Source: Physcia stellaris
Taxonomy: Eukaryota; Ascomycota; Lecanoromycetes; Caliciales; Physciaceae
DNA: 64,000 bases
NCBI GenBank assembly: GCA_018902385.1
Contig: JABSSW010000078.1
Span: forward strand, 82,461 to 146,460
Direction: 5' to 3'
Positions 46,616 to 60,153 of this stretch are shown here, piece by piece. The notes under the pieces are model-generated. The model did not search any database. It was not told the origin of the DNA and saw only the letters and a list, made by a program, of their open reading frames with translations. A program made the position numbers and the translations under genes. Positions within the stretch are counted from its first letter, which is position 1. The number at the start of each line of letters is the position of its first letter.

Positions 46616-47440
46616 CCATTACATACGCCAGACTAATGGCAAGCCGCTGGGCTTCATTCTTGCAGAAGCACAGGCAAATCAGTAGAAGGAATGGTTTCAG
46701 AGCCTCAATAGGCAGCAAATATTATCGCCAAATCATGGCCGCGAACATTTCAAGATCCAAAATTGATTATATCATTTGGGAAGTTGCCACTTTGCGATTC
46801 GACATTTTACAACCACAGCTGTCTAACCTGTTTGAGTACATTACATGACCCTAAATTCCACCTAAAGTCAGGGTTGGGCAATTAGAGCATGTGAAATTGT
46901 ACTCCGTAGGTACAGTACCTTCCCCGCCTGCCCACCTCCTCATCATCAATTCGTATCGAGAGATTGCTTCTAGCGTCTATTCAAAGCTGCTCAAGTCTAC
47001 CGAGAGTTTTGTCTCACAAGGGAATCACCACAGAATCCATACAAATACAATTAGTCCGATTCAGTTCCAGTCCAGTCATTTCAATTGTAACCGAGATGTA
47101 TCTTGGGGTCCAGAATTGATGCAAGTGATGACATCCTCGTGAATGGGAGGATATCTAGAGACTTTTTTCTACCCATCACCCTAGAACATGCTAGTTTCCA
47201 CGCAACTTCTCTTCATACGAGTATGCTTCCGAGCTTAATATATGGTGCCAGAGATGAGAAGCTACCGACAAGAGTCTTGCGATTAGAAGGGTCTCCAAGA
47301 ATTTGACTCGAAGAGAGTGTGAAACTCGCCAACTTTTCAAACAAAGCTTTTGCCCTAGAAGTCGTAAGGTGGACTCGACCTGGTGAGGATGCATGATTAT
47401 ACTGTACAGTTCTCTATCACAGCGAATGATTAGCGTCATT
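46616..47440. other. Intergenic 0.8 kb between hrd3 and the AT-rich block
   Basis: Normal composition with no coding frame supported. It includes the hrd3 promoter. Composition changes abruptly near 47440. Confidence 0.5.
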
Positions 47441-50000
47441 TAACGTTGCATGCTGCAATTTTTATTTTAGTTTGTTCAGACAATGATTTGCATCACGTGA
47501 AATTTGATTTTGACATCAAAATTAATCTAATTCGAAATCATGTTATGATTCGAAAAATGTTGCAAATGATCGTTTTCAAAAATTCAAAATTCAAACAATT
47601 TTATGTCATTATGTCAAAAACGAAATCGATTTAATATAATAAAATGTTTGTATTTTTTTACAATTTTGCAAAACGATAAAAATTGATTAAATTGTTAAAA
47701 AATCGTTCAAAATCATTATTTTTTTTTTGAATAATTTTTTTATTTCATTGTTTTCGAAATCGTTATGATATTTAATAATGAATATAATCATCATTTGCAA
47801 TCAAAATCGTTTGAATACGACGTGACATGAAATCAAAAAAAATTTCAATTTTTCGTTGATTCAATGTCGTTCATTTTTGATTCAACGTTTTTATGATAAT
47901 TTTTTTGATTGTGAATTTGAATCGACGATAATTAATTCGTCGTTTGAATATTGTTTATATTTTTTCAATGAAATTAAAATCGAAAAATTGCAAAAATCAA
48001 TTCATAAAAAACATTTTCATTTCGACGATTCGTTTTTGAATATATTTGAAAACATGCGAAAACGCATTGTTTTGTTGAATAATTATTTTGAACAATTCAA
48101 AACGTGATGTAAAAATGATACAAAATTCATTTTGCATCATGACGTGACGAATGAAATTCAAAAATTTTCGAAAATAAAAAATTCGTCGTTGTCGTTGAAA
48201 TCGAATGTGACGAATTCATTATTTCGAAAATTTTCTTCGCAAAACTTTCAGAAATCGTGAAAATTCTGTATGTAATGAACACACGTTTAATTTATAACGA
48301 GCGAAAATATGATTTACAAACAATATATGTTTACAATACGATTTGAAATTGATTTTTTTTCAATTTTGATTGTTTCATTCGATCAACGATTTTTTGCAAT
48401 GATATGCAATAATATCATGAATCATACAAAAAATAAATTTTTTAAATTTCGATTTTACACAATCACGATGTAATTTTTTTTTGCACGACGAATTATTTAT
48501 CGTTTGCAATTATCATCGTTTTGAAAAATCGTTTCGTCGATGAAAATGACGAAACGTCATTGTTTTTTATTTCAATATTGATATTTAATAACGAAAATCA
48601 TGCGTTTTTCAAAATGCACGTTATTCAAAAAAAATTTGATATAATCATACAACGATGAAAATTTTCGTGTTGAAAAACTCGTTTCATCGTGAAAATCGAA
48701 ATGAACAAATTCAAATTTTTTTAATTTTTTGAAAAATCAATTGACGTTTGTTCGAATCGACAATGACGCAATCAATGATACGACAACGAATTGATATATT
48801 AACGATCATTGATTTGTTTCGATTTCGACGAAAAATGTAAAATTTTTGACAAATACGTCAAATTGACATGTAAAAAAATTTAAATTTTCGAAAAATGATT
48901 GAAAACGTCAATTTAACATAATGTCGAAAAATTTTGATCGTAATACGAATTTTGTTAATAATATGATTTTTCTCGTTGTCATTAACGAAATTGACAACGA
49001 TATAAATCGAAATTTTTTTATTCAATTAATAAATATTGTTGTTGTATTGAAAAAATTTACATTCATTGATTGATTGAAATTATTTCGCAATATTTCATTT
49101 ACAATACGATCGTCAACGATTTCAAAAATCAAATTGATTAACGTAACAATATTTTCATCGTTGATTAAATGCATGAAAATTTTTTTCAATTTTTCGATTT
49201 CATTGCGTATCAAATTCATAATCATAAATTCGAAATTCGTTTTTCAATTACGATTATTCATTTTAATGTTTTCGATATTTGTATCGTATTTATATTCGAA
49301 AACAACGACGTAATTGCGAATTAAAAATTGACGTGTATTTTCATCGTACGAAAAAAAAAACAAATTCAAAAAAATTGTTTCAACGAAAAAAATTTGAACG
49401 ACGAAATGTCGAAAAAAAAATGCAAAAAATGCAAATACAAAATCGAAATCGTCAAAAAAATAATCAATGATGTTTTGAAAAATCATTTTGATATTTGAAT
49501 AATTGAACAAATGTTTTGAAATTTTAAAATTGATAATCGATAAAAACAAAAAACAAAAACGAATTTGTATGAAAATTGTAATAATATGATGTTCAAATTT
49601 TTGAATTTTCAGATTTTTTATATATATTTTTTTTTTCATCGAAATTTTTATTTTTCGAAATTTGTTACAGATCGATTTTTGTCTGATTTGAAAAATTTGC
49701 TTTTGTCTGATTTCATTGATTTGATTAATCGACTTGACATTGACATTTATTCGAATTTTCAATATTTAGCATTTTATCATTTTCTTATTACTTTATCAAT
49801 GAATCAGTGTTTTTACAATTGATAGCATTATTTTATCAATCAATCGTTATTATCGCATCAATTGATTGCGTAATAATATCAATCAAATCAATTTTTGTAA
49901 TCTATTTGCAAAAAAATTTTTGTTTTTTTTCAGTTCGTGTTATATCGATCGATTTCGTCAACTTATTTATCAAACTTTTTTTTGCTTTTTCATTGTATGA
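47440..50000. other. Unassigned part of the AT-rich block
   Basis: Same composition as the retroelements, but I could not match either strand to a known domain. A 172-codon minus frame (49244-49762) is low-complexity Phe/Ile/Lys-rich sequence and is probably not coding. It may hold the 5' LTR of the outer element or a further decayed element. Confidence 0.4.
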
Positions 50001-53000
50001 ATATTTTATTTCAATTTCATCTTGATTTATCAACAACAAATTGTATTTGTTTTTCTGAATGTTAAAAAATTTTTCACAATTCGTTCAAACTGATTTTTAT
50101 TAGCAATTTCGTGTTATCAGCATTTATTTCGAAAACGCACGAATTTCATCGCTTTTTTCAAATCAGACATCGTGAAATCGAAAAACTTAATGAAACAATC
50201 AGACAGACTATAATTGCTATAATCGTTTCGAATCTCGCGTTTAGTCGTTTTGCATTCAGTTTTCGAAATACGACAATTAAATCAGTCTTTTCGAAATCGA
50301 TCGAATTCTTTGTCGAATGAAATATTGATATCAATGTTTTTCGACGAGCTGTTCAGAAATTTCGTGAATATATTATTGTTTACAAAATTTCAATCATTTT
50401 TCGAAATTTTTGAATTCACACATTACGAATTTAACTTTCAGCAATTTCAATTCGTCGAACGATTCGTCAATTACAAAAATTTTTTGAATTTCACGTCATC
50501 GTGACGCTTTGTTACAATCGACTGTAAAAACAGTCGAGCGACGACGAGTATTTACGTTCAATTTTTCGTCAATCATCAATCAAAATCAGCGAAATCGAAA
50601 TCTATTTTTATTCGGATTTATTCGATTCAACGATACAAATAGCAACTTTGCGAAAATATTTGACTCAAATTTTGTTAATATTCGAATCATTTCAATTACT
50701 AAAAAGATTTTTCGTGACAACATGAATCAGAATACGCAAATTGACAATTCAATTCAATCGTTTGCGTTTGATTTCAATGAAATTCAACGTCGTGAAATAG
50801 CGAAAATTGTCGTAATCGCTTTAAATCATCGACGTCGTGATCGAAATGTCGATGAAAATTCAGTTTACGATTCGTCGAATTCAAACAACAATTTTCAGTT
50901 TTTTGTTGATCACAACAACAATATTGACGAATGAAAAATGAAAAACGTTAACTTTTTTGATTTTGATTACGATGATAACATTGTTGTCAACGTGAATAAA
51001 TCAATAAAGTATTTCGACAAACACATTTATTACGTTGATATTTATGTTTTCGTCGATCGTTTAAAAAATTTAATTTCATTACGAAATGAAAACAAGTTTC
51101 GTATTGTTTTGTCACAATGTTTTCGTGATTACGTTCAAAAATGACATTCATTGATTTTGTTCGAATTGAAAAAAAACTTGTTGCGAATCGTTTTTTTAAT
51201 CACATGATATCAAATTTTAATCAAATCATTCAAGAAACGAACAATTCAAACATTGCAAAATTTGCAAAAAAAACGATATATCATGTCAGACGTTAAACAA
51301 CAACGTAATTTTCGCATGTACGTTCAGAACATCTTTCGACATGTCAAAATCGCTGAATTCGAATTTGTTTTCAATCAATTTATTTTGATTTGATTTAATT
51401 TTGATTATGAATTTCGACGCGACATTTCAAAGTCAAAATCGAACATTATCATACGAACTTTTCTTGATCATTTGAAAAAAAAATTCGACATATGATTCGA
51501 CATGATTAACAAACTCGTCGTTGACTCGAAATTTAACAATAACAATCGTTTTAATAAACAAAACAAACGTGATCGACAAAACGAATTTTCTCAATCGTCA
51601 AATGAATTTAACGTTTTTTTTTTCAAATTTATCGTTTTGTCGATTATTTTGTTTTCGTTCAACAAAAACAAATTTATCAAAAACAATCGTTCGTTCAATC
51701 AAAACGTCGTCAAATCGTTTTGTCATTCGCAAAACAATTATTGTTGTTAACGTCAAAAAACGCGTTCGATTCAAAAAATCAATCACGTCAACAAAAAAAA
51801 AATTTGACGATCGTGATGACAAAAATTTCAAACGTAAAATTTATGTTTTGAATGAATTTGAAAAAAAAAACGATCAGAAATCAATTGAGAAAAACTTTCT
51901 CATCGACGAAATTAGCGAAAATCAATCAGCATATTATTTTGAAAATTTAATTTATTATGATTTTGATCATTTTGACGACTTTGATCATAAATCGACAATT
52001 AATCATTTCATTTTGTCAGTCGTTTTTATTTGTCGTCGTTGTATTAAGTTTTTCGTTTCAAACAACAAATTACATAGTCACATTCGTAATTTTGAATGTT
52101 CTGATTTTAATGTTCAATTGAAAAAATCTTTTTCAAATCAGCAATTGAATCTTTTCAGAAAAATCGAAATCGATGTTATCGATTTTCATGTCGTCACTAT
52201 CTTTACGATCAAAATTACAAAGAAATTTGAATCAAATTTTAATCATGATTTAATATCGATTGTCTCGTCAGATGTCGATTTCTCAAAGAATATTGAAACT
52301 GATTGTGAATATCGTGACTGAAATTACGCGAAAATTGACGTCGTTCTGTTTGAAAAAACTGAATCAGAATTCGTTTGCATTGATATTGAATCAGAAATCA
52401 TTATTGCGAATCGTCGATTCTTTTTTCGTCAAAATTCTGATTTTTCTATACGTATTATGATTACATTTTTTATTGTACGAGAAATAATCATTGATCAATA
52501 TCAAACTTTTGAATACGTCATTGTTTCGATGTACTTTCTTGATCAGAAAAATGACAAAATCGCTAAAACTATAATTCGTCGCGAAATTTATTTGATGAAC
52601 AATTTCAAAATCAACATGCTCATCGACAATAATGTCACTGATTCTGAAAAATGAAACATTGATAACGAACATAACAAAATTACGATTGACAGTTGCGACG
52701 TTATCATTTTTATTGACATTCGTCGTCGATCGTCAATTGATCAATCGATGCACAAATCAATGCATATCAAAAAAACAATCATTGTTTCGTCGCAATCGAA
52801 AATGATCGTTTCAATTCATTATCTTGTCGACAATATTTTTAATGATCGAGATTATTTTTTCGAGTCAAATGAAATTGAATTCATTTTGTATGTTCATTTT
52901 ATGAACATTTTTATCGAAACTATTCTTGTTCGCAATGACGACAAACAAACTGTCAAAATTTCACGTAATTATCGTTTAAATTATTTCATCGAATTCGATT

Positions 53001-53499
53001 ATTCAAACGCGTTTTTCGTCAACGACGATAACGTTGATTTAATCATGAAAACATCACGTACTATTCACAAAATCTCGTGATTCAAGAAAATTATCGTCAT
53101 TTTTATCACAACGTTAATTGCTATCATTGTCGTCGTTACGTCAATTCAATTAATCATTATCGCTATTTCGTTGACGATACACATCGAGTCGATTTCGTTT
53201 TTGATCAATGTTGTCAACGTTAACTTGTCACAAACGTTCATTTTATTTAGCGACTTGCGAAAATCTTTCGATTTGCGAAAATCTTTCACAGATCAGACTT
53301 TCGACTTCTCAGAAAAATTAAAATTCTCGATTACGTTTATCATTTCATCGTCGAACATTGTGCTATTCAATGATGTCACTATTTATTTTTTCGACGAGAC
53401 GGAAATTTTTCGCAATTTGATCGTTGAGTTTTCGATTTTGTGAACAGACAACGAATTTGCTGATTTATCGAAAAAAAATTGAATGAAAATATTTTTTAA

Positions 53500-53504
53500 A
53501 ACAA
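53500..53504 (+). repeat. Left target-site duplication of element A
   Basis: AACAA, matching GACAG at 60149-60153 if two G residues, both in ApG context, have become A. Confidence 0.7.
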
Positions 53505-53824
53505 TGTAAGAAATAAGAATTCAGAATTTTCGAAAATGCGATTCGCATTTCGTCAAACAATTCGATTATCGAAATTCGAATGATTTCGAAAAAAATCAGT
53601 TTCAATCATTTTACAATTCGATCAACGATAAACTCAACAAGTTTATATTTTCAGTCGAAGTCGCCCGAATTCGTACGATTGAATAAATAAAATGTGAATA
53701 AGAAGCAATTGCAAAACGTAATCTGTTTTGTAACGATTAATAAATCAATATATTACATTTCAAACTATACATTTTTGATGTCAATAATTCATTAAACTAT
53801 ACTATTTTTAATACGAGTTTTACA
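53505..53824 (+). repeat. 5' LTR of element A
   Basis: 320 bp, TG...CA ended. Aligns end to end with 59830-60148, with about 20 single-base differences, nearly all transitions, and one short indel. Confidence 0.92.
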
Positions 53825-53903
53825 TTCTAATCGCTATCATATTTCAGAATGATATCATTCGTGTATATTTAACAGAACACAATTTTGTTGTCTCGCATAC
53901 ATC

Positions 53904-55000
53904 ATGTCGAATTCTGATAATGATTTGTTTTTTGAATTTGTCGAAAATGCTAATTTATTTTTTTGATTGATTTATTACAAACAACAAATCGAAAAAAATC
54001 ACAAGAAAAAAGTCAAACTCAAAATTCGAATTGTCGAGCGTTCGGAATTTGCAATCATTATTTTATTTGTTTTTATTTCATTTACTTTTGTTTTTGATTT
54101 TGTTTGAAAATTTTTCGTTATAAAAATCATCGAAACGACATCGAATCAATATGAAAAAAAAAATTACAAAAAGTGAAAAAAATATTGCAAACAAATGAAA
54201 AATCAATTCACGCAAAACAACGTGAATCATATAATTCAATTTTCGAATTTAATCAAAATCGCATATGTTGATATTTATTTTAAGTCAAATAACAATGCGA
54301 ACAAATTCTGAAACGCAAAAATCGATTTTCATTTAAACAAACAATACATTTGAATCGAATTCAAGATTTTTTTGAAAAACGACATCGAGCGAGCAATCAC
54401 GTTGCAACAGAATTTTTTGAAAAAATATCGCAAACACAAACAGAATTACAATCAATCGATTAAAAATTACAATGTCGAACGAATAAATATGTTTGCTGAA
54501 TTAAAATTCGAATTCAAATTTACGAAAACAATGAAATTCAACGATTTTCGTGACGAATTACGTCTGAAATTTCGCTGCATGCTTTTTAAAAAAAAAAAAT
54601 TTTCACAAAAACGAAGTTGCTTGAACGATTCAAACGTATGAAAAACGTTCAAATTTTGAAAAAAGAACTTAAAAATTTCAAAAAGCGTAAAATTTCGTCC
54701 GATACTGACAATTCTGAAAGCGAAAACGAAAAGTTCAAAATTGCGAAATTTAAAAATAAAAAAATCAAAAATATTAACAAAATCAATTTGAATCACGAAT
54801 CAATCAAATCGAAAAATATTCGAATATATCGCTGATTCGTTAACGAATTCAAAAAAATTCAAGACAAAAATAATTGTATAAATTGTGACAAATCAAATCA
54901 TCAAATCGAAATTTGCACAAACAAAAAAAACAAAATCATTTTCGCTGATCAGACTTTTGAACAGTCAAAAAATTAATCGATTTGATAATTTTCGTTCAAA
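53904..55000 (+). pseudogene. Gag remnant of element A with CCHC zinc knuckle
   Basis: An ATG at 53904, 80 bp after the LTR, opens the decayed Gag frame (MSNSDNDLFFEF). A helical Gag segment is readable at 54370-54640. A CCHC zinc knuckle is preserved at about 54874-54916 (CINCDKSNHQIEIC, spacing C-x2-C-x4-H-x4-C). Several in-frame stops are present. Confidence 0.75.
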
Positions 55001-55199
55001 TCGTTAAAAAAAAATTTTTCGAATTCTGATTTCGATACGTCGTTTTTTTCAGACATGAACAAAAATCATGCTAACAAAAAAAAAACGACGCAAAAAATTT
55101 AAAAAACTTGTGATTCGTAAATGCGTTAAAGTCAAAATTAACATACAAAACAAAAATCAAATTTGAAACGAATCGAAAACAGTACTCGATACAAAAACG

Positions 55200-58100
55200 A
55201 AAATTAATTTGATAAATCATGTTTATGCGAAAAAATTCGATTTTCGTCGTTTCGAAATTCTAAATTGTGATGCAATAACAATTGACAATCATCGTTTGAA
55301 AACATATGACGTTTATTTCGTACAATTCGAAATGTCAAATGTCAAAAAAATCAATCGTTTTTTCGAGAAATCGTTTTTGATCGTGAATCTGAATTGAAAT
55401 TTAACGTTAAACATATTTTGAATACAGTTTTCGAAAATCAAAATAAATTGAAACGACAACAATATCAAAATTTGACGTTGCAAAAAAAAAACATTTCATT
55501 TTCACGACAAATCGTATCGAAAACATCGAATTAAAACAATTGATCATAAACGTCATCGATAACGAAATTGAAACGTATTTCATGTTCGTACGAATGTATA
55601 TTGACAAGCAATTCGACATGCATGAAATGCACGTTTCAAAACGAATTCAAATAAAATTTGTTTTGATTGAAATAAAAAAAAAATTCGATGTCAAGATCAC
55701 GCTTTTCGATATTCTGAAAACGTATGAAAAATTCGATAACGAAAATAAAATTTACGAATTATCGAATCATGATTCAGACGATCATGTTATTGATTTAAAA
55801 AAAAACAAGAAATCGTCGCATGAATCAATTTATTTTTTATTTGAAAATGAATTTCGAATATTACGTGTTTACATCGAAAAACATTTAATCAACGATTTCA
55901 TTCGATTTTCACAGTTTTTTGTAAAAGCGTTCATTTTGTTCGTCAAAAAAAAAACGATAATTTACGTCTATGTGTGAACTACAAAAATCTTAATGTTTTC
56001 ACGATAAAAAATAAGTATTTTTTATCGTTAATCGATGAAAATTTAAATAAATTCAACAAAATCGTCAAGTATATTAACATTGATTTGATTGCTGTTTATC
56101 ATCGATTACGTATCAAGCATGAAAACGAATGAAAAACAGTTTTTCGTATTCGATATGATCATTTCGAATATAACGTATTTTTTTTCGATTTCATTAACGT
56201 TTCGACGACGTTTCAAAATTTTATTAATCGAATTTTGACGATTCGTTTCGATATTAACGTCATAATATATTTGAACAATATAATAATTTATTCGATGAAC
56301 GTCGAAATTCATGTCGACGATGTCAAATAAATTTTTGATCGTTTTAAAAAAAATAAACTATATATTGTTTTTGAAAAATGCAAATGATTCGTTGACGAAA
56401 TAAATTTTTTTGAATTCGTTGTTTCATTCAAAAAATACGAATGCAAAACAAAAAAATCGAAACTATTCAACAATGATTTGTATTTCGTAACGTTTTCGAC
56501 ATTATGCAATTTCTCGACATCGTTAACTTTTATCGACGATTCATTAAACATTTCAATAAAATTGTTGAATTTTTGATCGCTATGTTAAAAAAATCGCAAA
56601 AATTACGAAAAAAATATTCGTAAACGCAAACGAAATCAAAGTCGAAATCGCAACAAATTTTCAAATATTCATATTTTTCTGATCAATGAAACGTTGAAAA
56701 TTTTCAAACGATTTCGCAAAACATTTATCGAAACATCAATTTTACGTCATTTCGATTTCGAGCGTGTTATTCGAATCGAAATCGACGCATTCGACAAAAT
56801 TATCGAAATCATTTTATGTCAACAAAACGACGAAAATCATTGACATTTTGTTGCGTATTTTTCACGCAAAATGATTTCGATCGAATGCAATTACGAAATT
56901 CATGACAAAAAATTGTTGATTATTGTGATTTCGTTCAAACAATGAAAACATTATTTCGAAAACGCAAAAAAAAAAATTTTTGTTTTTATTGATCATCGCA
57001 ATTTGAAACAATTTATGATTACAATTAAATTGTCGTCACATCAAATTCGATGAATTCAAAAACTGAATCGATATAATTTTTTAATCGATTATCGTTTCGA
57101 TAACAAAAATTTTGTTGACGAATTTTCAAAACGATCTGATCACATAATGATTATTGAGAAAAACGTCGAAAACAATCGTCAAATCTTGAAACAATTGCAA
57201 AAATCATTGATCGCAAACTCGAAACGTTTCGAAAAAATGCGAATAAATGCGATCAAAATTATGAATGCGATGCATGTCATGAAACGATTCATGAATGCGA
57301 TGCATAACATGAAACGTCGATCGCATTTAAATGATTCAGAAAATATCGAATCAATCAACGCTGTTTCAGAAACATTTGATTCAGAAAATTCAAAACGAAA
57401 TCGAATTTCAATCAACGTTGTTTCGAAAACACTCGATTCAAAAAACTCAAAAAATTCGAAACATTCGATTGAGCAAAAATCAAACGTGACATTCATAAAA
57501 TGAAAAATTTTTGTGTTAAAATCAGCGATTGTATTTGAATGCGCAATGCATAAAATTCGAATACAGATTGTTTTACGAAAAGAAACGACATATAACGACG
57601 AATCAACATTTTCATTGTTGAATTTCGTTCGTAATTTGATCGATAAAAATCAATTCGTTTTTGAAATATGTCGAAAATTAATTATTTCGAAAACAAAAAC
57701 AAATCATTGACAACACAAAAATGAATTTTTGTATTACGACGACGTCGTTTACATTTCAGAAAATTTGCATGAAAACGTTATTCGTGCAAATCACAATAAT
57801 TCGCTCGTTGATCATTTCGACATCGAACGAACGTTAAAATTGATACATCGAAAATATTATTGATCGAATCGAAATTTTATCGAAATTTTGAAATGCGACA
57901 ACAAATCAAAAACATTATGAAACATGCGTCGTTTGCAAACGAAACAAAATTGCACGACACAAATCATACGACGAGTTTTTTTTTTTTCGATTTTTGAATT
58001 TAAGTAAATTGATTTTTTCATGAATTTCGTGACAGAACTTTTTTCAAATAAAGCGTGAAATGAAACGATTTACGATTCGATTTTAATGATTGTGAATCGT

Positions 58101-58560
58101 TTAACGAAAATGATTCATTACATATCAATGATTAAAACGATTTTCGCAAAAAATCTGATCGAAATTTTATTTTGCGAAATCATTCGATTTCACGATTTTT
58201 TTTCGTCAATCGTTATCGACAGAAATTTCATTTTCACATTCAAATACAACGATGCGTTGTGTTACGTTTTGAAAATCAAACGTAAATTGTCAATCGTTTT
58301 TTATTTTCAAATCGATGAACAGATCGAGCGAATGAACAGCGTCATGAAACAATTTTTTCGCGTTTTCGTCAATTTCGAACAGAATGATTGAATAAAATTG
58401 TTGTTCATGATCGAATTCGTTTACAACAACAACAAACACGCATTCACAAACATTTTTTCGTTCGAAATCATGTTTGAATATTCGTCTCGCATGTTTTTCG
58501 AAAAAACATGAAACAAAAAAGTTAAATTCAAATTCGCAAAAAAACACGCTGAACATCTAG
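55200..58560 (+). pseudogene. Pol remnant of element A (protease, RT, RNase H, integrase)
   Basis: Protease region at about 55200-55400. RT at about 55950-56550, readable as YHRLRIKHENE, then YDHFEYNVFFF and the active-site box YLNNIIIYS. RNase H is around 56750-57130 (IEIDAFDKI; SRKMISIECNYEIHDKKLL; FIDHRNL). Integrase lies at about 57780-58560 (HDNNSLVDHFD; VNRLTKMIHYI; VIDRNFIF; then a conserved ERMNSVMKQF). Substitutions at catalytic Asp codons and many TGA stops in place of Trp mean no active enzyme is encoded. Confidence 0.85.
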
Positions 58561-59829
58561 CTGAATTATTTCGAATATTGAAAAACAATTTATTCGTGAC
58601 ACAACAACAACAAACGATGTACAAAAACGAACGCACGAAATCAATGTTATACAACGTCGAAAATTACGTGAATTTGAACGATAAAAACATCAAAATTAAA
58701 CGAAACAAAAAATTGAAATGAAAATTCTTTGAATCATTTCAAATTTTAAAAATTATAAAAAATCAAATTTATCGTTTAGATTTATTCAAACGTTGACGCA
58801 TTCACGACGTTTTTCACGTTTTTTTTTTAAAAAAATTCAATGTTAAAAAGAAAAAAAAACATACGTCACATTTTTTTGAATTTTCGTATCAAGTTGAAAA
58901 TATTGAACTCGACGAAAACATGAAAATGAAAATCACGAAAAAGTTTTATGAAATCGAAATCATTAAAAACAGCAAAATTTTCAAAACAAATGAAATTTCA
59001 AACAAATTTTACAACGAATTCGATTTTTACTATTTGATAAAATGAAAAAATTATGAAAACGCGATTTGAAAATTTGCATCGTTTGTCAAGCATTTTCGAG
59101 AAATTTTGCGACAATTTCACAACGAAAATTCAAAAAAACTTGATGTCAATAAAAAAACAAATCATCGAAAATCACGAAGAAAATGAATTGAAATATTTAT
59201 TGCATGTTAACACATTTTCGTTTTCAAAAATTTTGTGTGTTATTTATTGTTTAAAACTTACGACGCATGAAAAACTGAATTGTGTCAAAAACATTTTTAG
59301 AAATTGTTGTTCGATCTGATCGAGCGATAAATCGTTGAATAAAAAATGTGAAATGAAATAAAAAAAATTTCGAAAATTTGAATATCAATGCGATCGCGAT
59401 TAATGAACGTTTATCGCGTTACACATTTTTCATAATATCGATGTTGATATTCGAAATAAAAAAATGAAAAAATGAAAAAATGTTCGAATTCAGAATTTTT
59501 TAACAAATCGATTGTCAATCATATATCGAAAATTGTAAATGATACGAAATCAAACATTCGATCATAAAAGCAACAAACAATTGATTCATCAAATTATGTT
59601 TTTTTTGAGTCATTCAAAAAATGTTTTTCAAATTTTTAACGCAAATTGACTATTGAATTCGAACAAAAATATTTCGAGATGCGAAAATCACGATCATAAT
59701 GATTTTCAAGTCAATTTTTCAAATCAATACAAAATCAAAACAAACAAAACACGTCAAAACAAACAGAATACGTCAAAATTTTTGTTAACATGTTGATTTC
59801 AAGAAATTTCGATGTTTAAAAAAAACGTA

Positions 59830-60148
59830 TGTAAGAAATAAAAATTCAGAATTTTCGAAAATGCGACTCGCATTTCGTCAAGCAATTCGATTATCGAAAT
59901 TCGAATGATTTCGAAAAAAATCAATTTCAATCATTTTACAACTCGATCAACGATAAACTCAACAAATTCATACTTTCAATCGAAATCGTTCGAATTCGTA
60001 CGATTGAATAAATAGAATGTGAATAAGAAGCAGTTGCAAAACGTAGTCTGTTCTATAACGATTAATAAATCAATATATTACATTTCAATTATACATTTCT
60101 GATGTCAATAATTCATTAAACTATACTATTTCTAATACGAGTTTTACA
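59830..60148 (+). repeat. 3' LTR of element A
   Basis: 319 bp. Preceded by an A-rich run (TTTAAAAAAAACG) that is the likely remnant of the polypurine tract. Confidence 0.92.
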
Positions 60149-60153
60149 GACAG
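60149..60153 (+). repeat. Right target-site duplication of element A
   Basis: GACAG, less mutated than the left copy. The outer element's coding sequence continues directly after it. Confidence 0.7.

Larger units (their letters stand above)
53505..60148 (+). mobile_element. Inner Ty3/Gypsy LTR retrotransposon (element A), complete but inactivated
   Basis: 6.64 kb with two LTRs of 320 and 319 bp that start TGTAAGAAATAA and end GTTTTACA, so TGTAA/TTACA terminal inverted repeats are present. Coding order is Gag, CCHC knuckle, protease, RT, RNase H, integrase, which defines Ty3/Gypsy. Flanking 5-bp sequences are AACAA on the left and GACAG on the right. They are identical except for two G-to-A changes, fitting a target duplication altered by RIP. 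All open frames are broken by transitions, and the catalytic YLDD-type box of RT reads YLNN. Confidence 0.92.

Noticed and set aside
49244-49762. 172-codon minus frame in the AT-rich block
   Set aside because: Phe/Ile/Lys-rich low-complexity product expected from AT-rich DNA; no domain.
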